Positions 7,256 through 13,879 of a DNA stretch of 17,772 nt are shown here, in pieces. The translations under genes and the position numbers were made by a program. The notes beneath the pieces were generated by a model. The model did no database searches. It was given only the letters and a program-made list of their open reading frames with translations, and was not told the DNA's origin. The stretch is from an uncultured Clostridia bacterium. GTDB taxonomy: Bacteria; Bacillota; Clostridia; TANB77; CAG-508. The stretch is from NCBI GenBank assembly GCA_944388615.1, contig CALXJL010000021.1, forward strand, positions 1 to 17,772, in the 5' to 3' direction. Position 1 is the first letter of the stretch, and every line of letters begins with the position of its first letter.

Positions 7256-8812
7256 TTACATTTTCTTTAATCTCAATAAGAATTCAATACATTCTTTCAT
7301 AGCACCTTTACCAAAATTCTCATCCAAGAACTCAATATATCCATCTATCTCATCTCTAATTAAAGAAAGGTTTAATCCTTCAAATTTTCTTAAGATTTTT
7401 TTTGCTAAGAAATAATCAACACCCTCTACTTCATCTCCACCACAAGCTACATATACTGGTACGAATTTCTTCATATGTTTAACAATACGGTTACCAAATG
7501 CAACTCTAAAGTGAGCAATTACATAATCGTCCATTTTCTCTATTTTGTCTAATATCTCATCAGACATTGCATGATCAATCATTGCTTGATTAAATAAATT
7601 GTCTAAATATGAATAATTTACATCTAATGCTTCTGTAGGCTCTGCTTCAAATGCAACACCTTTTTCATTTATATCTATTGGCATAGCTCTATCATAAACT
7701 TTATCTGTAACCATAAATGTAGAATCGTCGTTATTAATTGTTCCTATATACCATGCATTTGGTGGAATTTTTAATTTTCCTCCAACTAATTTCTTAGGAT
7801 CTGAAGGTTGTGAACTTTGTACAATTTCAATTAACCATTCACTAGTATCATGCATTTCAAGAATTGATAACATTTCTGCAAAATAATACTCAACACGTGC
7901 TAAGTTCATTTCGTCCAATATTACTGTAAATATTTCATCTGTATACCCTGCTGTATATAAATATCTTAAGAAATCTGTTTCATTAAATCTTTTAGTAAAT
8001 TCATTTAAATATCCAAATATATCTGTCCTATCCCTCCAAGATGGCTGTACAGACGCAACACATGAAGGATGTTTTACAAATTTACCCCAAGCAAGTGATA
8101 TAGATGTTTTACCTGTACCTGAAATACCTTGTAATATAACAAGTTTAGTAGATGCAATTGCAGATACGAATAATCTAATCATTTTTGGTGTATAATATAA
8201 TTTTAATTTATATGCTGCAAAATGTCTAAATTTATGACAAAATTCTTCAAGTGTAAATGAATTCTTGTAATCTTTTTGCTTATAATGAGCATATTCATTA
8301 TCAACTTCTATTAATTTAGAAAATCTACTTCCTATTATTTCTACATCCTCATTATTTTCTTCTTCACTATCTTCTATATCTCCAGCTATATCTCCTCCAC
8401 CTACAGTTTCTGTTGCTAATTGTCCTGTTCTTAATCCACTTCCTGAGGTTTTCATTGCTAATATCTCATCTTTTTCTTTAATTAAATTTGTTACCTGATT
8501 ATTAAGTGAATTTACTTCCTCTAAAAGCTCTTCTTCTTTTGCAACATTTCTTCTTAATTTCAAATATTTTTTCAATACCAAAAACACTAGTAAAACTATA
8601 ATTCCAATTACTAGAACTAATAAAAATATAGCTAAAGCAACAACTACCCATTCAGGCATTGAAAAATCACCTTTATAATGGTTTATTATATCCATATATG
8701 TTTGTATACTAAAAATATTTTTTATACCTTCTACAAATCCCATTATTATCATTTCTATTCCTGAAAAGAATTGTGATAAAAATTCATATAAAAATCTTGC
8801 TACAGTATCCAT
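7256..8812 (-). CDS. Membrane-anchored McrB-like AAA+ ATPase
   Basis: 518 residues from ATG at 8812, chosen over ATG at 8827 because GGGGAG lies 7 bases before it and would overlap the earlier start. An amphipathic/hydrophobic N-terminus and a strong membrane helix (about 56-80) are followed by a charged coiled-coil-like stretch (about 86-120), a Gly/Asp/Glu-rich linker (about 124-160), and an AAA_5/McrB-type motor. Walker A is GISGTGKTS (229-237), WRDRTDIFGYL follows at about 259-269, Walker B is VILDEMNLARVEYYFAEML (297 on), and sensor 1 is GTINNDDSTF (357 on). NRIVKHMKKFVPVYVACGG is typical of AAA_5 motors partnered with DUF2357. McrB normally has a DNA-binding N-terminus; here it is replaced by a membrane anchor. 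The motor domain should face the cytoplasm. Nucleotide preference (GTP or ATP) is unknown. Confidence 0.87.
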   Translation of the reverse strand: MDTVARFLYEFLSQFFSGIEMIIMGFVEGIKNIFSIQTYMDIINHYKGDFSMPEWVVVALAIFLLVLVIGIIVLLVFLVLKKYLKLRRNVAKEEELLEEVNSLNNQVTNLIKEKDEILAMKTSGSGLRTGQLATETVGGGDIAGDIEDSEEENNEDVEIIGSRFSKLIEVDNEYAHYKQKDYKNSFTLEEFCHKFRHFAAYKLKLYYTPKMIRLFVSAIASTKLVILQGISGTGKTSISLAWGKFVKHPSCVASVQPSWRDRTDIFGYLNEFTKRFNETDFLRYLYTAGYTDEIFTVILDEMNLARVEYYFAEMLSILEMHDTSEWLIEIVQSSQPSDPKKLVGGKLKIPPNAWYIGTINNDDSTFMVTDKVYDRAMPIDINEKGVAFEAEPTEALDVNYSYLDNLFNQAMIDHAMSDEILDKIEKMDDYVIAHFRVAFGNRIVKHMKKFVPVYVACGGDEVEGVDYFLAKKILRKFEGLNLSLIRDEIDGYIEFLDENFGKGAMKECIEFLLRLKKM

Positions 8813-8814
8813 TA

Positions 8815-9879
8815 CTACTCTCCCCATTTATTTGTATTTTCTATAATATTGTATTTCTTTTTTTGTTGGCTTAATTCTTTATAACATTTCAAACTTTGAT
8901 CAATTATAATATACGAAAACATTGACAATCTAGGTAACTCATCTATTTGCTTAAATGAATTATCAAGTGTTAAAGAAAATTTATATCCTAATTTCATTAA
9001 GTCAAATATCTTCTTTTTGTTTACCTCAAAATCTTCATACATTATATTTAAATTAATTTTATCTTGTAATGCAGGGTCATCAATTGGTTTAAGTATATTT
9101 TTTAATTTTTGCTCTTTACCAAGTAAAGAAAGTGTAAATTCAACAATGTATTGATCTTTAAAATTTGCTTCAATAATATCTCTTATAACAATTACACTAA
9201 GTAATGTGTATTCAACTAGTAATCTATCTTCCTTTACAAGTGCACTATCAAAAGCTCTTTGTATTGCCATATCACTATAAATCATTGGCATCTGAATATT
9301 AGATTTTAATTCTACTTTATAAATATTTTCTTTTGTATCAAATCTTTTAATATTTAATTCAAAATCATCTGAAAAACAATTATCCAAGAAAAGATCTTTT
9401 GATATCATTGTATCTTTTACTAATTTTTTTAATTCCTTTTTTGTACTAACTCTTTCATTAATTAGATATGTTTTTTCTCTTCTTTCATACAAATTATCTA
9501 TTAATTCATTCATATCATCTATACTTTTCATTCTATCAACAGATCTAACATTGTCGAAAAATAAAATATAATCAAATGCATCACAACTATTTTCTATAAT
9601 TCTTTCTTTTTCCTTATATTTTACAATATCATCAAATTTTGTTTTTTCATTTTCTTTTTGCAATCTATCTTTTACTCTTTTTAAATTATTTTTAATATTT
9701 AAATAAAAAGCTCTTTGTCTAGAATTTTCTACCAAATTATAATATCTTACATTTATGTATTCATCTATATATTCATTCACAATTTGCTCATTATATTGAT
9801 TTTTCAATATAATCCTTAATAACTTTCTTATACTTTTTTTGGTAAAATCTATATATTCATTTAACAAATTTTTTGACAT
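8815..9879 (-). CDS. Unknown helical cytoplasmic protein of the AAA+ module
   Basis: 354 residues. I do not recognise a family. It is rich in Lys, Glu, Asn and Ile, with predicted helical stretches (KNNLKRVKDRLQKENEKTK near residues 64-82), no signal peptide and no clear membrane helix. The middle (about 170-300) looks more mixed alpha/beta. The stop lies 2 bases before the ATPase start and its last codons carry that gene's ribosome site, so the two are tightly coupled and probably work together. The start ATG at 9879 has only a weak purine stretch upstream (AGAAAAGTAG); a stronger ribosome site is 30-45 bases further up before a three-codon reading frame. It may be an adaptor or third subunit of the AAA+/DUF2357 complex; this rests on gene order only. 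Confidence 0.8.
   Translation of the reverse strand: MSKNLLNEYIDFTKKSIRKLLRIILKNQYNEQIVNEYIDEYINVRYYNLVENSRQRAFYLNIKNNLKRVKDRLQKENEKTKFDDIVKYKEKERIIENSCDAFDYILFFDNVRSVDRMKSIDDMNELIDNLYERREKTYLINERVSTKKELKKLVKDTMISKDLFLDNCFSDDFELNIKRFDTKENIYKVELKSNIQMPMIYSDMAIQRAFDSALVKEDRLLVEYTLLSVIVIRDIIEANFKDQYIVEFTLSLLGKEQKLKNILKPIDDPALQDKINLNIMYEDFEVNKKKIFDLMKLGYKFSLTLDNSFKQIDELPRLSMFSYIIIDQSLKCYKELSQQKKKYNIIENTNKWGE
8820..8825 (-). promoter_or_regulatory. Ribosome binding site choosing between two ATPase starts
   Basis: GGGGAG lies 7 bases before ATG at 8812 and overlaps the alternative ATG at 8827, so the later start is favoured. It sits inside the last codons of the preceding gene. Confidence 0.7.
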
Positions 9880-9901
9880 TATTCTACTTTTCTGTTAGCA
9901 C

Positions 9902-9913
9902 TTAGACTAACAT
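9902..9913 (-). other. Three-codon reading frame behind a strong ribosome site
   Basis: AAGGAAGGAGAGT is followed by ATG TTA GTC and TAA (9913-9902). The frame ends 22 bases before the weakly initiated gene at 9879. GTTAG and CTAAC around it could form a 5-bp hairpin. It could feed reinitiation at 9879 or be the remnant of a lost gene start. Both are inference. Confidence 0.3.
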
Positions 9914-9926
9914 ACTCTCCTTCCTT

Positions 9927-10523
9927 TTAGCCTTCCAGTTTCTGACGCGCATCCAAGCTTATTTTTATATTATCTATCATATCTGCGAATTCGGGATTAT
10001 TTGCATATTCTAGTGGAAATTGCACATTTATCTTATATGTATCTACTGTTTGTCTATTTTGATTAAAACTTCCGTTTAAAATATCTATTTTCTTTAAATA
10101 ATTCTCCCCTGTACTATCTAAAACTAGTTTAGTATTTACATTTGTTCCTTCAGACAATTTACTAAAACTACCATTATTTATTTTTTTCTCTATTTCAAAT
10201 TCCAATGGTAAATTGGTTGTAGCTTCCAATGTTAAACTATACTCTATTGCAGTTTCAGCAGTATTTGTCCCATCAAAATTTGAAACAGTAAAAATATATT
10301 CAAATGGAGCTTCTTTAGGTGTTGGATACAAATCTCCTAAAAATATATTTCCTTCTTGATATGTATCTTTTACAGCAAAAAATGCTATTTCAACATCTGA
10401 ACTGGATGTTCCAACAGATCTATATCTTCCAAAAATATCTTGTAAAATTAATATCATTGCTATTATAAGTATAAGTAATAATATAAAACCTATGAACTTT
10501 TTAAGTCTTTTCTTGTCAATCAT
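9927..10523 (-). CDS. TasA-like membrane-anchored or secreted beta protein
   Basis: 198 residues; ATG preceded by AAAGGAG with 9-base spacing. A basic head and a hydrophobic segment (9-28) are followed by FGRYRSVGTSSSDVEIAFFAV, which resembles the region after the cleavage site of SipW substrates. GDLYPTP and FEYIFTVSNFDG sit where other family members have a PG motif and an N.G motif. The rest is beta-rich and ends in NIKISLDARQKLEG, similar to the C-terminus of the protein encoded at 4634 (LKISLDINAKQKME). It follows the SipW gene by 22 bases. More divergent than the other copies, so the family call is moderate; a surface matrix subunit is the likely role. Confidence 0.68.
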   Translation of the reverse strand: MIDKKRLKKFIGFILLLILIIAMILILQDIFGRYRSVGTSSSDVEIAFFAVKDTYQEGNIFLGDLYPTPKEAPFEYIFTVSNFDGTNTAETAIEYSLTLEATTNLPLEFEIEKKINNGSFSKLSEGTNVNTKLVLDSTGENYLKKIDILNGSFNQNRQTVDTYKINVQFPLEYANNPEFADMIDNIKISLDARQKLEG

Positions 10524-10545
10524 ATATCACTACTCCTTTAATAAT

Positions 10546-11046
10546 TTATTCCTGGTTATTTTCTTTTATTGAAAATGATATTCCAAATAACAGAATAGTA
10601 ATGATCATAGGTATATATACAGTTGGTGTTTGAAAAACATTCTTCCAAACTTCAATATCTTTAAAAATATATACTACCTTTCCAATAACTTGTCCATATT
10701 CTATTTCTTCATCTACTGCATTATTTGCATCACCTTTTGTTAAAATTTTACCATTATTTATTTGGACTATTCTATGTGTAATAATATTACCATTTTGATT
10801 AAAAGTAATAATATCACCTTCTTGCACATCTTTTGTAATTTTTACAATAACAATATCATTTGTTTGTATTGTATCTGCCATACTTCCTGTTGCTACTTGA
10901 AAAAATGAATATCCGAAAATATTCACATATTCTTTTTTTAATACATTAACTTGTACTACATTATAAACTAAAATTAATACAACAATCACAAGAATTACAA
11001 TTATTAAATTAAAAATACATTTAAAAAACTTTTCTAAATATTTCAT
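10546..11046 (-). CDS. sipW: SipW-type signal peptidase I (S26B)
   Basis: 166 residues, the normal size for SipW. A membrane helix (about 12-30) is followed by FFQVATGSMADTI with the catalytic serine at 55, NIITHRIV with the histidine at 91, and TKGDANNAVD with aspartates at 106 and 112, so the Ser/His/Asp set is complete. A second membrane helix lies near the C-terminus (about 142-158). In known systems such enzymes process TasA-like precursors. Here it sits between two TasA-like genes, 14 and 22 bases away. It is the best candidate for the operon's active peptidase. The ribosome site is AAGGAAG. Confidence 0.93.
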   Translation of the reverse strand: MKYLEKFFKCIFNLIIVILVIVVLILVYNVVQVNVLKKEYVNIFGYSFFQVATGSMADTIQTNDIVIVKITKDVQEGDIITFNQNGNIITHRIVQINNGKILTKGDANNAVDEEIEYGQVIGKVVYIFKDIEVWKNVFQTPTVYIPMIITILLFGISFSIKENNQE

Positions 11047-11060
11047 TTTTTCTTCCTTAT

Positions 11061-11681
11061 TTATATATATGGTATAATTTCTTCACCCAAATATTGGCTA
11101 ACTGTTACTTCTACAGGAATACTAAAATTTCTGCCATATACGCTTCCTGTTTCTGTATCTTTTTGGCTATTTTCGTCATCATTTTCCCATTTAATATTTA
11201 CTCTTACATTATCTTTTTTATTTGCATTAATATCTTCTAATTTAATAATAGCAGTATATGTACTTTGACCTGTTTGTATAATTTGATTATTTCGTGATTC
11301 TTCATTAACACTAATAGACAACTTAGTATTCTCTTCAATTAAATCACTAAATTCTCCCAAGTCCAAGTCTATATCATATCTCACAGCAACACTAGTGCCT
11401 TCAGGATCTATATTAATGCTAAAATATCTTTCACTGCCAGGGGCAATCTTATTTTCTACTGTATAATCATTTGCAACCAAATCTAATTCATCTATTTCAA
11501 AAGATACTTTATCTCCATTTTCTGAATATATATCCATTTCATTTATTTTAATTTTCCAATCGCCAACATTACTGCTAAATGTTGCATGTGCCTGTGCATA
11601 GAATTTTGCATATGAGACACTTATTTGCCATATTGTTATTAAAAGCATTATTAATGCTAAAATTTTTAAACTCTTTTTCAT
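11061..11681 (-). CDS. TasA/camelysin-like secreted surface protein
   Basis: 206 residues from ATG at 11681; GTG two codons earlier is possible but closer to the ribosome site AAGGAT. A clear signal-like N-terminus (basic MKKSLK, hydrophobic 7-24) ends in VSYAKFYAQ, the TxAxF-like pattern of SipW substrates. ATFSSNVGDWKIKI follows, and then APGSERYFSINIDPEG, as in TasA-like proteins. The body is beta-rich and acidic, with VRVNIKWEND and a long C-terminal strand region. It lies between a degenerate signal-peptidase relative and the intact SipW, 13-14 bases from each. Likely cleaved by SipW and assembled outside the cell as fibre or matrix. Confidence 0.82.
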   Translation of the reverse strand: MKKSLKILALIMLLITIWQISVSYAKFYAQAHATFSSNVGDWKIKINEMDIYSENGDKVSFEIDELDLVANDYTVENKIAPGSERYFSINIDPEGTSVAVRYDIDLDLGEFSDLIEENTKLSISVNEESRNNQIIQTGQSTYTAIIKLEDINANKKDNVRVNIKWENDDENSQKDTETGSVYGRNFSIPVEVTVSQYLGEEIIPYI

Positions 11682-11694
11682 AAACACTTAATCC

Positions 11695-12243
11695 TTATTT
11701 AGATTTTACAGCTGCTTCTTGTGCACCATATCTAATTTCCATTATTAATTCGTATAATTCATATAAAAATGCTATTAATGTTACTATAACAATTAAGAAT
11801 AAAAATCCATATCTAGATTCTAATATTCCTAATATTGTACCAAGATTTTCATAGACTTTTATGTTATTGGTTGTACCTATTATATCTTGAGCATTTGCAA
11901 TATAATTTCCATCTACAATTAATTGTACATTCTCTTCTCCTCTAGTATCATCTTTTAATAATACTTCAGCTTTTTGTATTTGATATTGATTTGATACAAC
12001 TTTATATAAGAAAACTGTATCCCCTGGATTTATATTTTTTGCATTAGTATTTTCAATTAATAATAAGTCTCCCTTATTATACTGTGGTGCCCAATCGTTA
12101 TTATCTACAATAACGAAAGTATATCCTCCCACTTCTGTATTACCATACTTGTTATATGATAATAATAAAAATGTTATTGTTATCGCTAAAATTGCATATA
12201 AAATAACGAATATAGTTCCTAAAAATTTTTTTACTTTTTTCAT
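11695..12243 (-). CDS. Signal-peptidase I (S26B) relative lacking the catalytic residues
   Basis: 182 residues, first gene of the operon. The overall plan is that of SipW: membrane helix (about 8-29), a GGYTFVIVDNNDWAPQYNKGDLLLI block (40-63), PGDTVF, a beta domain, and a C-terminal membrane helix (about 146-166). Against the local SipW-like enzyme, TGSMEPQY becomes NNDWAPQY, so the nucleophilic serine is aspartate (50). THKIV becomes QIQKAEV, so the histidine is lost, and GDAN becomes YIAN, so the aspartate is lost. The reading frame is intact with a good ribosome site (GGAAGGA) and promoter, so this looks like a maintained non-catalytic paralogue rather than a decayed gene. It could bind precursors or partner the active SipW (inference). 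Confidence 0.8.
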   Translation of the reverse strand: MKKVKKFLGTIFVILYAILAITITFLLLSYNKYGNTEVGGYTFVIVDNNDWAPQYNKGDLLLIENTNAKNINPGDTVFLYKVVSNQYQIQKAEVLLKDDTRGEENVQLIVDGNYIANAQDIIGTTNNIKVYENLGTILGILESRYGFLFLIVIVTLIAFLYELYELIMEIRYGAQEAAVKSK

Positions 12244-12284
12244 TTGCGCACATTCCTTCCTCTTTTATTTTATTATTCTAGTTT

Positions 12285-12312
12285 ATTATACCAAAGATCC
12301 AACTTTTTTCAA
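12285..12312 (-). promoter_or_regulatory. Sigma-A type promoter of the ten-gene operon
   Basis: The minus strand reads TTGAAA (12312-12307), a 16-base spacer and TATAAT (12290-12285). Transcription would start near 12278, giving a leader of about 35 bases before ATG at 12243. It lies just after the terminator of the previous operon. Confidence 0.78.
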
Positions 12313-12381
12313 TATCTTTTTTGTAAGTTTTTTTACTATATTTTGTTAATTTGCCAAATTATAGTTTTTGTGTGAAAAGCA

Positions 12382-12422
12382 AATAGGGGAAAACATAGTA
12401 TGTTACTATGTTTTCCCCTATT
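12382..12422 (-). terminator. Intrinsic terminator of the giant-protein operon
   Basis: A perfect 17-bp stem, 19 bp with flanking A-T pairs (12382-12400 with 12404-12422), has a three-base loop. On the minus strand it follows the stop at 12438 by 15 bases and is succeeded by TTTGCTTTTC, an interrupted T-run. It separates the upstream operon from the ten-gene operon. Confidence 0.85.
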
Positions 12423-12437
12423 AGGTTAAGATTTGGT

Positions 12438-12908
12438 TTATTGATTAATTTTTTCTAATCTAATACTTTTTGTTTGTGTTAAGTCACCTTTTAAAACCAC
12501 ACTTATATCATATTCTTCCCCTGGAGCTAATGATTTTATAAATGTTTGTATACTAGAAACTTGTTCACCATTTTCATTTACTAAAATAGCATTTAAATCT
12601 TCATCTTGTACTGTTCTATCTGTAGTATTATATATTGTCATAGATAACATGGTTTGGTTATTATCTTCAAGATATTCCATTGAAATATTGCCAACTTGCA
12701 TATTTTCATATGTTGTATCTTCTAAAGTAATACCAACCATTTCATTTGTTGGTCCTACTTGTTCTTGTTTACCTTTATTTCTAGTAATAATAATTATTAT
12801 TGCTACAATTATTGCAATAACTACAATTACAGCCATTATAACCGGCATTTTTGCTGGCATTTTTACTGATTTTTCCTTTTCATGTCTTATTCTTTTATTT
12901 TTACTCAT
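12438..12908 (-). CDS. Small membrane-anchored protein with extracellular beta domain (FxLYD-like)
   Basis: 156 residues; ATG preceded by AAGGAG with 6-base spacing. A basic cytoplasmic head (KNKRIRHEKEK) and one very hydrophobic helix (about 22-42) are followed by a short linker and a single beta domain: VGNISMEYLEDNNQTMLSMT, NTTDRTVQDEDLNAILVNENG, and LAPGEEYDISVVLKGDLT. This arrangement resembles FxLYD or other Ig-like extracellular domains that handle protein-protein contacts. It lies 32 bases after the preceding membrane protein gene and before the operon terminator. Probably displayed on the outer face of the membrane; possibly an accessory to the giant surface protein encoded upstream. 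Confidence 0.72.
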   Translation of the reverse strand: MSKNKRIRHEKEKSVKMPAKMPVIMAVIVVIAIIVAIIIIITRNKGKQEQVGPTNEMVGITLEDTTYENMQVGNISMEYLEDNNQTMLSMTIYNTTDRTVQDEDLNAILVNENGEQVSSIQTFIKSLAPGEEYDISVVLKGDLTQTKSIRLEKINQ

Positions 12909-12940
12909 TGCATTCTCCTTTTCTAATATTATAGATTTCG

Positions 12941-13819
12941 CTAATTGCTTTCTTCTACTTTTATTATCATTTGTCCACTGCTTCCAACTTTATATGTATA
13001 ATCTTTTGTTCTATCTGTTTTATAGAATTTTATACTTTGTGTCTCTTCTGGCAACATTGTAAATGTAATTCCACTTATATATTCTATACCAGATATTGTT
13101 TTTAAAATCAAGTTATTTGAGTTTTTTGTATAAATTTCACTTAATTTGTCTAAAAATACAACAGTTGGATCATAACTTAATGTTACCTGTGTCTGTGTAG
13201 ATTTTGTATTCGTTAGCTTTAAAGTTGCATATAAACTATTTACGCTATCATCAATTTGTAAGCTAACATTTGGTTCTACTATTTCAACTCTAAAAGTTGC
13301 AGATATTGTTTTTACATATGGTGATACAGATTTTGCAATTACAGTTAATTCTATAATATCTCCAACTTGTAAATCATCTCCCGGTACTAAATATATACTT
13401 GCATTTTCTATATTAGAACTATTCGGTATATGAGAGGTTTTAGTAGCCGTTTTTACTGGTGAGGATGTTTGTGGCTGTGTATCTGTTGTTATGTAACATT
13501 TAGCTTTATTTTCATTATCTACTGTACATTCTATCGAATATTCTAATCCTTGTCCAGCATATTGTATTAATTCATCTACATATTTATAACTATACAATTG
13601 TAATCCTATTTCAAAATTATCTATTCCACTCCAACTTGAGTATCTATATGTTTTATTTGAAGTAGTTAAAAGATTACTAGAAAAGCTAAAATTTTGACTA
13701 CGCAAATACATATCTCTAAAACTATTATATATATATCTACCCAATGTAGGCGTTATTATTAAAATAAGTATTATTGCAATAAGTATTACAACCTTTTTTT
13801 TATTTAATTTTTTCTCCAC
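12941..13819 (-). CDS. Membrane-anchored extracellular beta-domain protein
   Basis: The start is GTG at 13819, set by GGAGGA with 5-base spacing; an in-frame ATG at 13846 has only weak upstream sequence and would put the ribosome site inside the gene. The product is 292 residues. A Lys-rich head is followed by a membrane helix (about 9-24) and TPTLGRYIYNSFRDMYLRSQ, which recalls the N-termini of SipW-type substrates. The outer part is beta-rich, with two cysteines (CTVDNENKAKC, near residue 100) that could pair. A low-complexity Thr/Ser/Pro linker leads to Ig-like stretches around VGDIIELTVIAKSVSP and TSTLKLTNT-like segments. It lies 60 bases after the giant protein gene, across a hairpin. 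I do not recognise a named family; a surface anchor or partner for the giant protein is inferred from position. Confidence 0.7.
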   Translation of the reverse strand: MEKKLNKKKVVILIAIILILIITPTLGRYIYNSFRDMYLRSQNFSFSSNLLTTSNKTYRYSSWSGIDNFEIGLQLYSYKYVDELIQYAGQGLEYSIECTVDNENKAKCYITTDTQPQTSSPVKTATKTSHIPNSSNIENASIYLVPGDDLQVGDIIELTVIAKSVSPYVKTISATFRVEIVEPNVSLQIDDSVNSLYATLKLTNTKSTQTQVTLSYDPTVVFLDKLSEIYTKNSNNLILKTISGIEYISGITFTMLPEETQSIKFYKTDRTKDYTYKVGSSGQMIIKVEESN

Positions 13820-13824
13820 AATTG

Positions 13825-13830
13825 TCCTCC
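13825..13830 (-). promoter_or_regulatory. Ribosome binding site fixing a GTG start
   Basis: GGAGGA on the minus strand lies 5 bases before GTG at 13819, which makes this codon preferable to the upstream ATG at 13846. Confidence 0.75.
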
Positions 13831-13842
13831 ATTTTAATATAT

Positions 13843-13874
13843 TCATTAGGGAAATTAATACATTTCCCTAATGA
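13843..13874 (-). other. Intercistronic hairpin without a T-run
   Basis: A perfect 13-bp stem (13843-13855 with 13862-13874) with a six-base loop lies 5 bases past the stop of the giant gene. On the minus strand it is followed by ATATATTAAAA, so it is a poor terminator. It more likely protects the long mRNA from decay or tunes expression between the giant gene and its downstream partner. Confidence 0.55.
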
Positions 13875-13879
13875 TTTAT

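Noticed and set aside
8812..8827. Gene overlap at the start of the AAA+ gene or a frameshift there
   Set aside because: Using ATG at 8812 with its ribosome site removes the overlap; both proteins have complete ends.
12928..12933. TATAAT on the minus strand before the gene at 12908
   Set aside because: No acceptable -35 hexamer 16-18 bases upstream (AGAAGA); the gene is better explained as part of the upstream operon.
12649..13062. Plus-strand open frame of 137 codons
   Set aside because: It is the complement of the membrane helix and flanks of the small FxLYD-like gene and the end of the next gene; Ile/Phe/Leu-rich and without a ribosome site.
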